The notes beneath the pieces are model-generated. The model was not told the DNA's origin, made no database searches, and saw nothing but the letters and a program-made list of their open reading frames with translations. A stretch of 64,000 bases of DNA, taken from contig NZ_NESJ01000001.1 in assembly GCF_003063645.1 (NCBI RefSeq), positions 248,001 to 312,000 of the forward strand. Direction: 5' to 3'. Both the position numbers and the translations under genes were made by a program. Within the stretch, counting starts at the first letter, position 1; each line of letters begins with the position of its first letter. This DNA comes from Limnohabitans sp. 2KL-51. GTDB taxonomy: Bacteria; Pseudomonadota; Gammaproteobacteria; Burkholderiales; Burkholderiaceae_C. Below, in pieces: positions 9,952-20,012 of the stretch.

Positions 9952-10682
9952 TGCGCGCTTTGGGACGCTGGTTGCTCTTACTGGTCATGGCGAGTGTGTG
10001 CCTGCAGCTGTTTTTTGCCCTGCGCATCTTGGGCATGAATTGGCTCGCGCCAGAGTCGACCAGTTTCCAGCGCTCGCAAGCTTGGCAAATCCTGCTGCGT
10101 CAAGGCCAACTGCCTTGGCGGCAAGAGACTGTGGCATTGCAAGCCATGTCCAAAGGCTTGCAACGTGCCGTGATCGCCTCTGAGGACGCGGCCTTCACCC
10201 AGCACCACGGCATCTGGTGGCAGTCCCTTGAAAAAGCCTGGGAGAAAAACGCCCGGGCCAAAGCGCAGGCCGAAAAACGCGCCCAGCGCCAACCCGACAA
10301 ACCAGTGGACGTCAAAATTGTGGGGGGCTCCACCATCACCCAGCAGTTGGCCAAAAACCTGTTTTTATCGGGTGAGCGCACGCTGCTGCGCAAGGGCCAA
10401 GAGATGCTGCTGGCGTTGATGCTGGAGGCCTTGCTCAGCAAAGAGCGCATTTTGGAGATCTACCTCAACAGCGTGGAATGGGGCGAGGGCGTTTTTGGTG
10501 CCGAGGCGGCTGCACAGCACTACTTTCGCAAAAGCGCCGCCCACCTGAACACTTGGGAGGCCGCGCGCTTGGCAGTCATGCTGCCGCGCCCGCGTTATTT
10601 TGAAAAGTTGGCGCAGTCGGCCTATCTGGCGCGGCGCGCCGAGACCATCGTGGCCCGAATGAACGATGTGGTACTGCCATGA
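9951..10682 (+). CDS. mtgA: Monofunctional biosynthetic peptidoglycan transglycosylase
   Basis: MtgA polymerises lipid II into glycan strands at the periplasmic face. The 243-residue product has one N-terminal membrane helix ([19 protein letters not shown]), then the GT51 domain with [15 protein letters not shown] (catalytic glutamate in ASED), [20 protein letters not shown] and [22 protein letters not shown]. No transpeptidase domain is present, as expected. The start is ATG 9951 with a strong AAGGAGAAGGG site. It overlaps ruvC by 4 bp (ATGA). Confidence 0.93.
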   Translation: MRALGRWLLLLVMASVCLQLFFALRILGMNWLAPESTSFQRSQAWQILLRQGQLPWRQETVALQAMSKGLQRAVIASEDAAFTQHHGIWWQSLEKAWEKNARAKAQAEKRAQRQPDKPVDVKIVGGSTITQQLAKNLFLSGERTLLRKGQEMLLALMLEALLSKERILEIYLNSVEWGEGVFGAEAAAQHYFRKSAAHLNTWEAARLAVMLPRPRYFEKLAQSAYLARRAETIVARMNDVVLP

Positions 10683-11257
10683 GCCTCAGCACCCCCGCCC
10701 CCGCCAGCATTCGCATCCTGGGCATCGACCCTGGCTTGCAAACAACCGGCTTTGGCGTGATCGAGATCACCGGCTCGCGACTGCAGTACGTGGCCAGTGG
10801 CGTGATCGAGACCACGCGCGGTGAGATGGGCAACCTGCCTGCCCGATTGAAAATCATCTACGACGGCGTGCGCGAAATCACCGCGCGTTACCAACCCGAT
10901 GTGGCCTCGGTTGAGATCGTGTTCGTGAACGTCAACCCGCAAGCGACCTTGCTGCTGGGGCAGGCGCGTGGCTGCGCCGTCACGGCCTTGGTGTCGTGCG
11001 ACTTGCCCGTGGCCGAATACACCGCTTTGCAAATGAAGCAATCGGTCACTGGCCATGGCCGTGCAGCCAAATCGCAAATTCAGGAAATGGTCAAGCGCTT
11101 GCTGCAGTTGCCCGTACTGCCCCGGCAAGACGCGGCCGATGCCTTAGGGATGGCCATCACCCACGCCCATGCCAGCCCTTCCATGAACAAATTGGCTGCG
11201 CAAGGCGTGCTCAACCGCAAAACCCACGGCATGTTCCGCAGCGGGCGCAGCCATTGA
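10679..11257 (+). CDS. ruvC: Crossover junction endodeoxyribonuclease RuvC
   Basis: RuvC cuts Holliday junctions with RuvAB. The 192-residue product shows the RNase H-like core: [15 protein letters not shown] (first catalytic aspartate), the glutamate in [23 protein letters not shown], and the C-terminal aspartates in [16 protein letters not shown]. It overlaps mtgA by the ATGA arrangement and converges on scpA with 10 bp between the two stops. ruvA and ruvB are not in the window. Confidence 0.94.
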   Translation: MSLSTPAPASIRILGIDPGLQTTGFGVIEITGSRLQYVASGVIETTRGEMGNLPARLKIIYDGVREITARYQPDVASVEIVFVNVNPQATLLLGQARGCAVTALVSCDLPVAEYTALQMKQSVTGHGRAAKSQIQEMVKRLLQLPVLPRQDAADALGMAITHAHASPSMNKLAAQGVLNRKTHGMFRSGRSH

Positions 11258-11267
11258 CGGTGAGCGA

Positions 11268-12122
11268 TCAGTGGGGTGAGTAGGCCAGGCGCACATAAAT
11301 TGGCGCAAAAGCTTCGGCCTGTGTGATTTCGATCAGGGTTTCCTTGGCCAGTTCCAGCAGGGCGATGAAGGTGACGACCAGCACAGGCACGCCCAAACTC
11401 GGGTCGAACAAGTGTTCAAATTCCACAAATTTTTGTCCTTGCAGGTGCTTGAGCACGATGCTCATGTGCTCGCGCACGCTGAGCTCTTCGCGGCTGATCT
11501 TGTGGTGCTGCACCAGATTGGCACGTTTGAGGATGTCGCGCCAGGCCGATTGCAGCTCATCCATGCCCACATCGGGAAAGCGTGGTTGCAGACTTTGCTC
11601 GATGAAGACCTGGGCCTGCAGAAAGTCGCGGCCATATTGCGGGATCACGTTCAGCTGCATCGAGGCCAGCTTCATCTGCTCGTACTCGAGCAGGCGGCGC
11701 ACCAATTCGGCACGCGGGTCTTCGGCCTCATCGCCCTCAGGCGCTCTTTTGGGCGGCAGCAGCATGCGCGACTTGATCTCGATCAGCATGGCCGCCATCA
11801 AGAGGTATTCGGCGGCCAACTCCAGGTTGCGCTGGCGAATTTCGTCGACATAGCTCAGGTATTGACGGGTCACGCCCGCCATGGGGATGTCGAGGATGTT
11901 GAAGTTTTGCTTGCGGATCAGGTACAGCAGCAAGTCCAGCGGGCCTTCAAAGGCCTCCAGAAACACCTCCAACGCATCCGGCGGGATGTACAGATCGCTG
12001 GGCATGGTGAACAGCGGCTCCCCATACAAGCGCGCCAGCGCCACCTGGTCGACCACTGCAGGCATGGCCGCACTGGCCATGGCTTCGGGCAGCTGCAGGG
12101 GCTTGGGAGTGTCGGTGTTCAC
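11268..12122 (-). CDS. scpA: Segregation and condensation protein A
   Basis: ScpA is the kleisin that bridges SMC heads in the bacterial condensin complex. FLEAFEGPLDLLLYLIRKQNFNILDIPMAGVTRQYL is the family N-terminal helix region, and the winged-helix end is intact. The frame is open upstream to 12230, but GTG at 12122 (VNTDTPKPLQ) avoids a long overlap with the DUF3460 gene and gives 284 residues; an ATG at about 12074 (MASAAMPAV) is another possibility. scpB is not visible nearby. Confidence 0.9.
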   Translation of the reverse strand: MNTDTPKPLQLPEAMASAAMPAVVDQVALARLYGEPLFTMPSDLYIPPDALEVFLEAFEGPLDLLLYLIRKQNFNILDIPMAGVTRQYLSYVDEIRQRNLELAAEYLLMAAMLIEIKSRMLLPPKRAPEGDEAEDPRAELVRRLLEYEQMKLASMQLNVIPQYGRDFLQAQVFIEQSLQPRFPDVGMDELQSAWRDILKRANLVQHHKISREELSVREHMSIVLKHLQGQKFVEFEHLFDPSLGVPVLVVTFIALLELAKETLIEITQAEAFAPIYVRLAYSPH

Positions 12123-12139
12123 GGAGTGCCCAGTGAAGC

Positions 12140-12343
12140 TCAGGCTTTCGTCTGGTACACGTAGGGTTTTTGCGCCACGCGACCTTGCTTGAATTCGGCC
12201 TGAATGACCCGGTCTATCGGTTTGTCCCACAGCAGGCCTCGGCCTTGACGTTGTTCGGCTTCAAGCTCGGGGCGCTGTGCCTTGAGCTGGTCAATGAACT
12301 GGCTTGTGTCAGAGCTGTAATCGGGGCGGCGGAAAAAGGACAT
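12140..12343 (-). CDS. DUF3460 family small protein
   Basis: The 67-residue product (MSFFRRPDYSSDTSQFIDQLK at the start, then RQGRGLLWDKPIDRVIQ) matches the DUF3460 family, a small basic protein conserved in Burkholderiales and found directly upstream of scpA. Its function is unknown. The ATG at 12343 is preferred over one 9 bases further upstream because the conserved sequence starts with MSFFRRPDY. It is probably transcribed with scpA. Confidence 0.85.
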   Translation of the reverse strand: MSFFRRPDYSSDTSQFIDQLKAQRPELEAEQRQGRGLLWDKPIDRVIQAEFKQGRVAQKPYVYQTKA

Positions 12344-12421
12344 GGCAGGCAATCCGTGAGTAGCAAAAACAAAAGGGTTTTGGCAGCCTCAGAAGACCGC
12401 CAAAACCAGAATGACAGCATT

Positions 12422-14101
12422 TTAACGGGCCGGGTCTGCGCTCAGGCTGACGGCCAAGCCTATGCTGCTGCTCAGGTCGGGTTGCAGGTGTGCCCGCAGG
12501 TGTTCCACCAGACCACTGCGACGAGCCATGTCCAGTGGCTGGTGCGTCAGGCCACACACGATGAGGTGCACCTGTTTCTTGCGACAGGTCTCGACCAGGT
12601 TCATCAACGCATCGGCCCCTGACGAGTCGATGTAAATGACGTTTTTAAGGTCCAGCACCAGCGTGGGCGTGCTGATCTGGTCCTCGATGGATTCGACCAG
12701 CTTGACCGCCCCAAAAAACAGCGCACCGTACAAGCGCCAGGCCTGCACCCGGTGCTCAAATCCGGCCAGACCTGGCTGCTCAATGCGGTTCACGCCCTCG
12801 CAGCGGCTGAGGCTGGAGATTCGGTAGATGAACGTCAGGCAGGCGGCGATCAGGCCGACCTCGACCGCCACCGTCAGGTCAAACACCACGGTGAGGAAAA
12901 ACACCGCCAGCAAGGTGATGCGGTAAGGCAGGCGGTACTGGCGCAGGAGCATGAATTCGCGCCATTCGCCCATATTCCAGGCCACAAACATCAAGATGGC
13001 CGCCAGCGCCGCCAGCGGAATGTGCCCAGCCAGGGGCGCAGCCACCAGCACCACGGCCAGCAAGGTCAGCGCATGCACCATCCCCGAAATCGGGGTGGTA
13101 CCGCCGCTTTTGATGTTGGTCACGGTGCGGGCAATCGTGCCGGTGGCGGGCATGCCACCAAAAAACGGCGTGACAAAGTTGGCCAGGCCTTGGGCCATGA
13201 GCTCTTGGTTGGGGTTGTGGCGGTCGCCGATCATGCCGTCAGCAATGCGGGCGCACAGCAGCGATTCAATCGCCCCCAACAGCGTCAAGGTCAAGGTGGG
13301 CATGAGCAAAAAGCGGGCGCTGTCCCAGCTGAACTCGGGCCAGGTAAACCCGGGCAGCGAAGAGGGGATACCGCCAAACTTGCTGCCAATCGTCTCCACG
13401 GGCAGGTTCAGCAGCCAGGTGACCAAGGTGGCGAACACCAGCGCAATGATGGAGCCGGGCACCATGCTGGCCCAGCGGTAGCGGGTGTCTGTCAAGCGGC
13501 GGCTCATGCGCAGCCAGCCCACCACCAGAGACAAGGACGTCAGGGCCAACAGCAAGGCAGCCAGATTGGCCGTGTGCAGGCTCAACCACAGGGCGTTCAG
13601 GATGCCAAAGAAATCGGCCGGCATGGCGGCCACTTTCAGGCCCAGCAAGTCCTTGATTTGGGACAGCATGATCAGCACCGCGATGCCGTTGGTGAAACCG
13701 ATCACCACCGCCACCGGGATGAATCGAATCAGCGTGCCCAAGCGAAACAAACCCAACAAAAACAGCAGCACGCCCGACATGGCGGTGGCCAAAATCAGGT
13801 TGGCCAGGCCATAGCGCTCGACGATGCCGTAGACGATGACGATAAAGGCCCCGGCGGGCCCGCCGATTTGCACCCGGCTGCCCCCCAAGGCGGAGATCAA
13901 AAAGCCCGCAATGATGGCGGTAAACAGACCCGCCTCGGGTTTGAGGCCCGAGGCAATGGCAAAGGCCATGGCCAGGGGCAAGGCCACCACACCCACGGTG
14001 AGGCCAGCGCCCACGTCTTGGGAGAATCGTTCGCGGTTATAGCCGGGCAAGCAGTCCAGCAATTTAGGACGAAAAAAACGCGTGGCCTGCATCCAGTTCA
14101 T
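12422..14101 (-). CDS. SulP family inorganic anion transporter with STAS domain
   Basis: The 559-residue protein belongs to the SLC26/SulP family. It begins with the conserved DCLPGYNRERFSQDVGAGLTVGVVALPLAMAFAIASG segment, has about 10-12 membrane helices with the GFTNGIAVLI motif, and ends with a cytosolic STAS domain (about residues 430-540; VLDLKNVIYIDSSGADALMNLVETC). The substrate may be sulfate, bicarbonate or a dicarboxylate and cannot be told from sequence. The frame extends upstream to 14242, but MNWMQATRFF at 14101 is the natural start. It follows the DUF1275 gene by 28 bp. Confidence 0.9.
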   Translation of the reverse strand: MNWMQATRFFRPKLLDCLPGYNRERFSQDVGAGLTVGVVALPLAMAFAIASGLKPEAGLFTAIIAGFLISALGGSRVQIGGPAGAFIVIVYGIVERYGLANLILATAMSGVLLFLLGLFRLGTLIRFIPVAVVIGFTNGIAVLIMLSQIKDLLGLKVAAMPADFFGILNALWLSLHTANLAALLLALTSLSLVVGWLRMSRRLTDTRYRWASMVPGSIIALVFATLVTWLLNLPVETIGSKFGGIPSSLPGFTWPEFSWDSARFLLMPTLTLTLLGAIESLLCARIADGMIGDRHNPNQELMAQGLANFVTPFFGGMPATGTIARTVTNIKSGGTTPISGMVHALTLLAVVLVAAPLAGHIPLAALAAILMFVAWNMGEWREFMLLRQYRLPYRITLLAVFFLTVVFDLTVAVEVGLIAACLTFIYRISSLSRCEGVNRIEQPGLAGFEHRVQAWRLYGALFFGAVKLVESIEDQISTPTLVLDLKNVIYIDSSGADALMNLVETCRKKQVHLIVCGLTHQPLDMARRSGLVEHLRAHLQPDLSSSIGLAVSLSADPAR

Positions 14102-14129
14102 GGGTGTTTCGTGATTTTTTAGAGAGAAG

Positions 14130-14867
14130 TTATGCGGCACGCCAGCGCAGGTCGTCCAACAAGGGGCGCAGGCACAGCACCCAAAGCAGTGCTGCCAAAG
14201 GTACGGTGGTGATGTAACCCCAGTATTTAAAGCCCAATGCACCCATCAGCCCACCCAGAAAAAAGCCCAGCACCAGAACCAGATGCACCCGAAGGCGCTG
14301 GCGGTTGGCGCGCACCGGGGTGCCGGGTTGGCTCCGGTTCATGTACAAGAGTTTGCCCAGCTCGATGCCCAGATCGGTCACCAAGCCGGTGACGTGGGTG
14401 GTGCGGATTTCGGCCTTGGAGATTTTGGTGATGACCGCGTTTTGCAGGCCCATGATGAAGCACAGCAAGACCACCGTGACCGGCACAAACAGCTGAGACC
14501 AGGCCGCAATGGCCGCGCCAAACAGCCCGAAAACGAGCAAGGCCCCGGATTCGAGCAGGAGTGGCAGGGTATAGCTGCTGCGCAGTTGCTGGCGCAGGCC
14601 CCAATTCACCACCACGGCGGTGCACATGGCCCCAGCCACAAAGGCCAGCAAGCAAACGATGCCCGCCAGCGCCAGGGTGATGTTGCCCAACACCAAGTCA
14701 TCGGCCACCGATGACACGATGCCGGTCATGTGCGAGGTGTAGCTGCCCACCGCCAAAAAGCCGCCTGCGTTGGTGGCCCCAGCCACAAAGGTCAACACCA
14801 GCCCCAACCGCAGATTGGTCTCAGGGCTTCTTTGCACACCGGTCCATCCGCGGATCAGAGGGAACAT
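14130..14867 (-). CDS. DUF1275 (YoaK-like) membrane protein
   Basis: The 245-residue product has about six hydrophobic helices and the DUF1275 hallmark near its start (VLTFVAGATNAGGFLAVGSYTSHMTGIVSSVAD). Members are small inner-membrane proteins of unknown function. It lies between metG and the SulP gene on the same strand, with 25 bp after metG and 28 bp before the transporter, so the three may form one transcript. No catalytic motif is evident. Confidence 0.85.
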   Translation of the reverse strand: MFPLIRGWTGVQRSPETNLRLGLVLTFVAGATNAGGFLAVGSYTSHMTGIVSSVADDLVLGNITLALAGIVCLLAFVAGAMCTAVVVNWGLRQQLRSSYTLPLLLESGALLVFGLFGAAIAAWSQLFVPVTVVLLCFIMGLQNAVITKISKAEIRTTHVTGLVTDLGIELGKLLYMNRSQPGTPVRANRQRLRVHLVLVLGFFLGGLMGALGFKYWGYITTVPLAALLWVLCLRPLLDDLRWRAA

Positions 14868-14892
14868 GTGCAGCCTTTAAGGTGGCAAGAGG

Positions 14893-16986
14893 TCAATGGA
14901 TGCGCATGCCAGGCTTGGCACCGGGCCAGGGGTGCAGCACATAAATGCCGGCATCGGTCTTGTCATCGGCATGGCTGGCGGCCAGCACCATGCCTTCGCT
15001 CACACCAAACTTCATCTTCCGCGGCGCCAGGTTGGCCACCATCACGGTGAGTTGGCCAATCAGGTCTTCGGGCTTGTACATGCTGGCGATGCCACTGAAC
15101 ACATTGCGATGGCGTCCCTCGCCCACGTCCAGTGTTAGTCGCAGCAATTTGACCGAGCCCTCCACAGGTTCGCAGTTGACGATTTCGGCGATGCGCAGAT
15201 CGATTTTGGTGAAGTCGTCGATGCTGATCGTGGGGGCGATCTCTTCTCCGCCGGGGATGATTTTTTCTTCGACCACGGCAGGCGGCTCGAACAGGGCTTC
15301 GAGTTGCTCGGGGGTGACGCGTTGCATCAGGTGCTGGTAGGCATTGATGGTGTGGCCCGCACCCAGCAAGCTTTGCGCTTGGTCAAAGGTGAAAGGCGTC
15401 ACATTCAGGAAAGCTTCGACCTGCAAAGCCAATGCGGGCAGCACGGGCTTGAGCTGCAGCGAGAGCAAGCGGAAGGCTTCGATGCACGCGGTGCACACGT
15501 CGTGCAGGCGGGCGTCCTGGCCTTCTTTTTTGGCCAGGTCCCAAGGTTTGTTCTGGTCCACATAGCTGTTGACCTTGTCGGCCAGCAACATGACTTCGCG
15601 CAGGGCCTTGGCGTATTCGCGCTCTTCGTAAAAAGCGGCAATCGTGGGTGTGGTGCTTTGCAGTGCGGCCAGCAGTTCCTGACCGTCTGCACTCACGCTG
15701 CCCAGTTTTCCGTCAAATCGCTTGGCAATGAAGCCGGCCGAGCGCGAAGCGATGTTGATGAACTTGCCAATCAGGTCAGAGTTCACCCGCGCCATGAAGT
15801 CTTCGGCGTTGAAATCGATGTCTTCGTTGCGGCCCGACAGCTTGGCCGCCAGGTAGTAACGCAGCCACTCGGGGTTCATGCCCAGGCTCAGGTACTTGAG
15901 CGGGTCCAGGCCCGTGCCCCGGCTCTTGCTCATTTTTTCGCCATTGTTCACCGTCAAAAAGCCGTGCACGTTGACCTTGTCGGGCGTCTTGCGGCCTGAA
16001 AAGTGCAGCATCGCGGGCCAAAACAGCGTGTGGAAGGTGACGATGTCCTTGCCGATGAAGTGGATCTGTTCCAGATTCAGATTGGCCATGTAAGCGGCGT
16101 AATCTTCGCCACGCTGGTCCAGCAGGTTTTTCAGCGACGCCAAGTAGCCCACAGGTGCATCGAGCCAGACATAAAAGTACTTGCCAGGTGCGTCGGGGAT
16201 CTCGATGCCAAAGTAAGGCGCATCGCGCGAGATGTCCCAGTCGCCCAGGCCTTCGCTGGTCGTGCCGTCGGGATTGGTGCGCACTGAAAACCACTCTTTG
16301 ACCTTGTTGGCCACTTCGGGCTGCAGCTTGCCGTCTTGCGTCCATTGGCTCAAAAAGTCCACGCAGCGAGGGTCGGACAGCTTGAAGAAGAAATGCTCCG
16401 ATGTTTTGAGCTCAGGCTTGGCGCCTGAGAGGGCCGAAAACGGGTTGATCAGGTCGGTGGGGGCATAAACCGCACCGCACACCTCGCAGTTGTCACCGTA
16501 CTGGTCTTTGGCGTGGCACTTGGGGCACTCGCCTTTGATGAAGCGGTCGGGCAAGAACATGTTCTTTTGCGGGTCAAAGAACTGCTCGACCGAGCGTACT
16601 TCGATCAGCGAGCCGCCATCGGCCTCGGCAATGTCGCGCAGGTCGCGGTAAATCTGGCGGGCCAGCTCGTGGTTTTCGGGGGCGTCGGTGCTGTGCCAGT
16701 TGTCAAACTGGATGTGAAAGCCGTCTAAGTAAGGCTTGCGGCCCGCAGCGATGTCGGCCACGAACTGCTGGGGCGTCTTGCCTGCTTTCTCGGCCGCAAT
16801 CATGATCGGCGCGCCGTGTGTGTCGTCGGCACCCACAAAATTCACCTGACTGCCCTGCATCCTTTGATACCGTACCCAGATGTCGGCTTGGATGTATTCC
16901 ATGATGTGTCCGATGTGGAAGTTGCCGTTGGCGTAGGGCAGGGCCGTGGTGACGAAAAGCTGGCGGGGCGCGTTGGGGGCAGACAT
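14893..16986 (-). CDS. metG: Methionyl-tRNA synthetase
   Basis: MetG charges tRNA-Met. The 697-residue product has [23 protein letters not shown] (HIGH motif near residue 22), a four-cysteine zinc knuckle ([17 protein letters not shown]), the KMSKS loop ([15 protein letters not shown]) and a C-terminal tRNA-binding domain ([20 protein letters not shown]). [20 protein letters not shown] at 16986 is the start; the frame is open further upstream without family similarity. It is divergent from apbC with 86 bp between the two start codons. Confidence 0.96.
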   Translation of the reverse strand: MSAPNAPRQLFVTTALPYANGNFHIGHIMEYIQADIWVRYQRMQGSQVNFVGADDTHGAPIMIAAEKAGKTPQQFVADIAAGRKPYLDGFHIQFDNWHSTDAPENHELARQIYRDLRDIAEADGGSLIEVRSVEQFFDPQKNMFLPDRFIKGECPKCHAKDQYGDNCEVCGAVYAPTDLINPFSALSGAKPELKTSEHFFFKLSDPRCVDFLSQWTQDGKLQPEVANKVKEWFSVRTNPDGTTSEGLGDWDISRDAPYFGIEIPDAPGKYFYVWLDAPVGYLASLKNLLDQRGEDYAAYMANLNLEQIHFIGKDIVTFHTLFWPAMLHFSGRKTPDKVNVHGFLTVNNGEKMSKSRGTGLDPLKYLSLGMNPEWLRYYLAAKLSGRNEDIDFNAEDFMARVNSDLIGKFINIASRSAGFIAKRFDGKLGSVSADGQELLAALQSTTPTIAAFYEEREYAKALREVMLLADKVNSYVDQNKPWDLAKKEGQDARLHDVCTACIEAFRLLSLQLKPVLPALALQVEAFLNVTPFTFDQAQSLLGAGHTINAYQHLMQRVTPEQLEALFEPPAVVEEKIIPGGEEIAPTISIDDFTKIDLRIAEIVNCEPVEGSVKLLRLTLDVGEGRHRNVFSGIASMYKPEDLIGQLTVMVANLAPRKMKFGVSEGMVLAASHADDKTDAGIYVLHPWPGAKPGMRIH

Positions 16987-17072
16987 GGTGGGGCAGTTTG
17001 TAGGGGAATCGCTGATTTTAGGGTGTATGGGCTGGCTTGTCGGTAAACTTCCGCCCATTCAAGAAAGTGACC

Positions 17073-18161
17073 ATGGCCACCACCGAACAACTTCTCCAAG
17101 CTCTGCAAGCCGTCATTGACCCGAACACGGGCAAAGATTTCGTATCCACCAAAACGCTGAAGAACCTGCAAGTCGAAGGCGGCGATGTGTCGTTTGAAGT
17201 CGAGCTGGGTTATCCGGCAAAGAGCCAAATTCCGGGCATTCGACAAGCACTGATTGCGGCCGCCAAAGGCGTGGCGGGCGTGGCCAATGTGTCGGCCAAC
17301 GTGACCAGCAAGATCACGGCCCACAGCGCTCAGCGTGGCGTGGCGCTGCTGCCGCAGGTCAAAAACATCGTGGCCGTGGCCTCGGGCAAGGGCGGCGTGG
17401 GCAAGAGCACTACCGCCGTCAACCTGGCGCTGGCGCTGGCCGCTGAGGGCGCCAAAGTGGGCTTGCTGGACGCCGACATCTATGGCCCCAGCCAGCCCAT
17501 GATGATGGGCATCGAGGGCCGCCCCGAGAGCGAAGACGGCCAGACCATGGAGCCCATGGAGAACTACGGCGTGCAGGTCATGTCGATTGGTTTCTTGGTG
17601 AGTCAGGATGAGGCCATGATCTGGCGCGGCCCCATGGCCACCCAGGCACTGGAGCAACTGCTGCGCCAGACCAATTGGAAAGAGCTGGATTATTTGATCG
17701 TCGACATGCCGCCGGGCACTGGAGACATCCAACTCACGCTAAGTCAGCGCGTGCCCATGACGGGCGCGGTGATCGTGACCACGCCGCAAGACATCGCCCT
17801 GCTGGACGCCAAAAAAGGCGTGAAGATGTTCGAGAAAGTCGGCGTGCCGATTTTGGGCCTGGTGGAAAACATGGCGGTACACGTGTGCACCAACTGCGGC
17901 CATATCGAACACATTTTTGGCGCTGACGGTGGCAAGAAAATGGCCGCTGAATACGGCATGGACTACCTGGGCGCACTGCCACTGGACATGCAAATTCGCC
18001 TGCAGGCCGACAACGGCAAACCCACCGTGGTGTCTGACCCCGACGGCGAAGTGGCCCAGATTTACAAGGCCGTGGCACGGCAGGTTGCGGTCAAGATCGC
18101 GGCCAAAGCCAAAGACTTTTCGAGCAAGTTCCCGACCATCAAAGTCAGCAAAGACACTTGA
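17073..18161 (+). CDS. apbC: Iron-sulfur cluster carrier protein ApbC/Mrp
   Basis: This P-loop ATPase of the Mrp/NBP35 family carries and transfers iron-sulfur clusters in the cytosol. The 362-residue product has an N-terminal DUF59-like region, the deviant Walker A motif SGKGGVGKSTTAVNLA (about residue 100), DADIYGPSQP, and the CTNCGH motif (CxxC) for cluster binding. ATG 17073 is chosen over an in-frame GTG 36 bases upstream. The divergent pairing with metG is common in proteobacteria. Many iron-sulfur enzymes are encoded further along the window. Confidence 0.93.
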   Translation: MATTEQLLQALQAVIDPNTGKDFVSTKTLKNLQVEGGDVSFEVELGYPAKSQIPGIRQALIAAAKGVAGVANVSANVTSKITAHSAQRGVALLPQVKNIVAVASGKGGVGKSTTAVNLALALAAEGAKVGLLDADIYGPSQPMMMGIEGRPESEDGQTMEPMENYGVQVMSIGFLVSQDEAMIWRGPMATQALEQLLRQTNWKELDYLIVDMPPGTGDIQLTLSQRVPMTGAVIVTTPQDIALLDAKKGVKMFEKVGVPILGLVENMAVHVCTNCGHIEHIFGADGGKKMAAEYGMDYLGALPLDMQIRLQADNGKPTVVSDPDGEVAQIYKAVARQVAVKIAAKAKDFSSKFPTIKVSKDT

Positions 18162-18213
18162 TTACGCTGATCAGCGTGGTCTGAACATCACGTTCATTTC
18201 GTGGATCTTGTTG

Positions 18214-18245
18214 ATGAACAAAGGGCGCAGACGCCCTTTGTTCAT
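18214..18245. terminator. Bidirectional hairpin between convergent apbC and amidohydrolase
   Basis: A perfect 14-bp stem (18214-18227 with 18232-18245; arms ATGAACAAAGGGCG and CGCCCTTTGTTCAT) closes a CAGA loop. It sits between two converging genes and can serve both strands. It lacks a long T run, so termination is inferred from position and stem strength. Confidence 0.6.
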
Positions 18246-18264
18246 TCAAGCCGAGCCATCAGCC

Positions 18265-19974
18265 CTAGCCCTTTTGGCCGGCCCGCATCAGCTGACCCGG
18301 TAGTGCTCCTGTGGCTTGCTGGTTCTCAAAGATGGGCTGGCCAGCCACCAAGGTGGCGATGTAGCCATCGCAGCGCTGCGTCAGGCGCCTTCCGCCTGCA
18401 GGCAGGTCGTAGACCATCTCGGGGGCGTACAGCCGCAGCTTGTCGTAATCGATGATGTTGATGTCGGCTTTTTTGCCCACTTGCAACGTGCCCCGGTCGT
18501 GCATGCCGTAGATGCGTGCGGTGTCATGGGTTTGGCGTTTGACCATGGCTTCTACGCTGAAGGTGTCGCCCCGGGTGCGTGAACGGCTCCAGTGCGTCAG
18601 CATGAAGGTGGGCATGCTGACGTCGCAGATGTAGTTGCAGTGCGCCCCCCCGTCCGACAGGCTGTTGACGGTCACATCGCTCTGCAGCCATTCGTGCAGG
18701 TGGTCCAGGTTGCCATACGAGTAGTTGAAGCTGGGGTAATAGAGCATGGCCATGCCCTCGCGTTCCATCATCAGGTCGTACACCACTTCGAGGCCGCTGC
18801 GGCCCTGGGCCTGCATCATGGCTTTGACGCTTTCGCTGGTTTCGGGCTCGTAGTCCGGGTTGTCGGCCAGGCGGTAGATTTTGTGGAAGTTACCAAACAT
18901 GACGCGCATGCGCTCATCGGTTCGCAGGCGCTCGCCGGTCAGGATGGCCTGGCGCACTTCGGGCTGGCGTAGCCGGGCGATGCGCTCGGGCCAGGGCAGC
19001 TTGGCGATCTCCAGATAGGCCGGGCTGACGATGAAGGGGTGCAAGCTGCTGTGCCACGAAAACAGCAGGCCCACGGGCCGGCCGCAGATGCCGCCATACA
19101 AGGGGATGTTTTGCGCATGGGCTTCCTTGAGGGTGCCCAGAATGTCTTTCCACAGGTCCGGGGCCGGGTCGGTTTGCTGCAGGTTGAACAGCACGGGCAG
19201 CTTGTTTTTGAGGGCCAAATTGCGCATCCACGGAATCTCGTGGTGCATCGAGATGTGGTTCGACGTCATCTGTAACACGCCGTGACCCACTTCACCCAAT
19301 ACCTGGCCGAGGGTGGAAATTTCTTCGCCAGTGGCAAAAGTGCCTGGTGGGTATTTGCGCTGGTCGTATTTGTGCAAAAAGGTGCGCGAGGTAGAAAAAC
19401 CATAAGCCCCGGCCTTCAAGGCTTCGCGAACGATGTTGCACATCTCGAACAGATCGTCGGGCGTGGTCTCGTCGTGCTGGATGCCGCGCTCGCCCATCAC
19501 ATAGGCCCGCACGGCCGAGTGGGGGATTTGCGTGGCGATGTCCAAGGCCTTGGGGCGACGTGACAAGGCGTCCATGTACTCGGGAAAGCTTTCCCAATCC
19601 CACTGAATGCCTTCCGACAGCACCGCGCCGGGAATGTCTTCCACGCCTTCCATGACCGAGATCAGCCAGTCGCGTTTGTCGGGCTTGACCGGAGCAAAGC
19701 CCATGCCGCAGTTGCCCATGACGACGCTGGTCACGCCGTGTGACGTGGACGGGGAGAGGTAGGGGTCCCAGGTGGCCTGGCCATCGTAGTGGGTGTGGAT
19801 GTCGATCCAGCCAGGGGTCACCATCGCGCCCTGGGCGTCCAGGGTGCGGCGGGCCGGTCCTGCTTTGCCGCCCACCTGGCTGATGACGCCTTGGTCTATG
19901 GCGATGTCGCCTGCTTGGGCTGGAGCGCCGGTGCCGTCGATGACCAGACCACCGTTGATGACTAGGTCGTGCAT
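18265..19974 (-). CDS. Amidohydrolase, N-acyl-D-amino-acid deacylase-like
   Basis: The 569-residue protein is a metal-dependent amidohydrolase. [16 protein letters not shown] is the usual N-terminal beta sandwich, [17 protein letters not shown] gives the metal-binding Hx[18 protein letters not shown] follows, and [16 protein letters not shown] contains the late metal ligand. This pattern is shared with D-aminoacylases and relatives that remove acyl groups from D-amino acids; the true substrate is unknown. It is downstream of a Bug-type binding-protein gene (38 bp), which suggests uptake and hydrolysis of an organic acid or acyl amino acid. A decayed copy of its 3' end is present near 22.9 kb. 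Confidence 0.8.
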   Translation of the reverse strand: MHDLVINGGLVIDGTGAPAQAGDIAIDQGVISQVGGKAGPARRTLDAQGAMVTPGWIDIHTHYDGQATWDPYLSPSTSHGVTSVVMGNCGMGFAPVKPDKRDWLISVMEGVEDIPGAVLSEGIQWDWESFPEYMDALSRRPKALDIATQIPHSAVRAYVMGERGIQHDETTPDDLFEMCNIVREALKAGAYGFSTSRTFLHKYDQRKYPPGTFATGEEISTLGQVLGEVGHGVLQMTSNHISMHHEIPWMRNLALKNKLPVLFNLQQTDPAPDLWKDILGTLKEAHAQNIPLYGGICGRPVGLLFSWHSSLHPFIVSPAYLEIAKLPWPERIARLRQPEVRQAILTGERLRTDERMRVMFGNFHKIYRLADNPDYEPETSESVKAMMQAQGRSGLEVVYDLMMEREGMAMLYYPSFNYSYGNLDHLHEWLQSDVTVNSLSDGGAHCNYICDVSMPTFMLTHWSRSRTRGDTFSVEAMVKRQTHDTARIYGMHDRGTLQVGKKADINIIDYDKLRLYAPEMVYDLPAGGRRLTQRCDGYIATLVAGQPIFENQQATGALPGQLMRAGQKG

Positions 19975-20012
19975 TTTGAATCTCTTCTCAGTTTTTGAAA
20001 TAACTACCGGCT

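Noticed and set aside
12752-14122. A 456-codon plus-strand frame opposite the SulP transporter gene
   Set aside because: Its composition (Gln, His, Gly, Arg) is the reverse-strand image of membrane-protein codons; no domain is seen.
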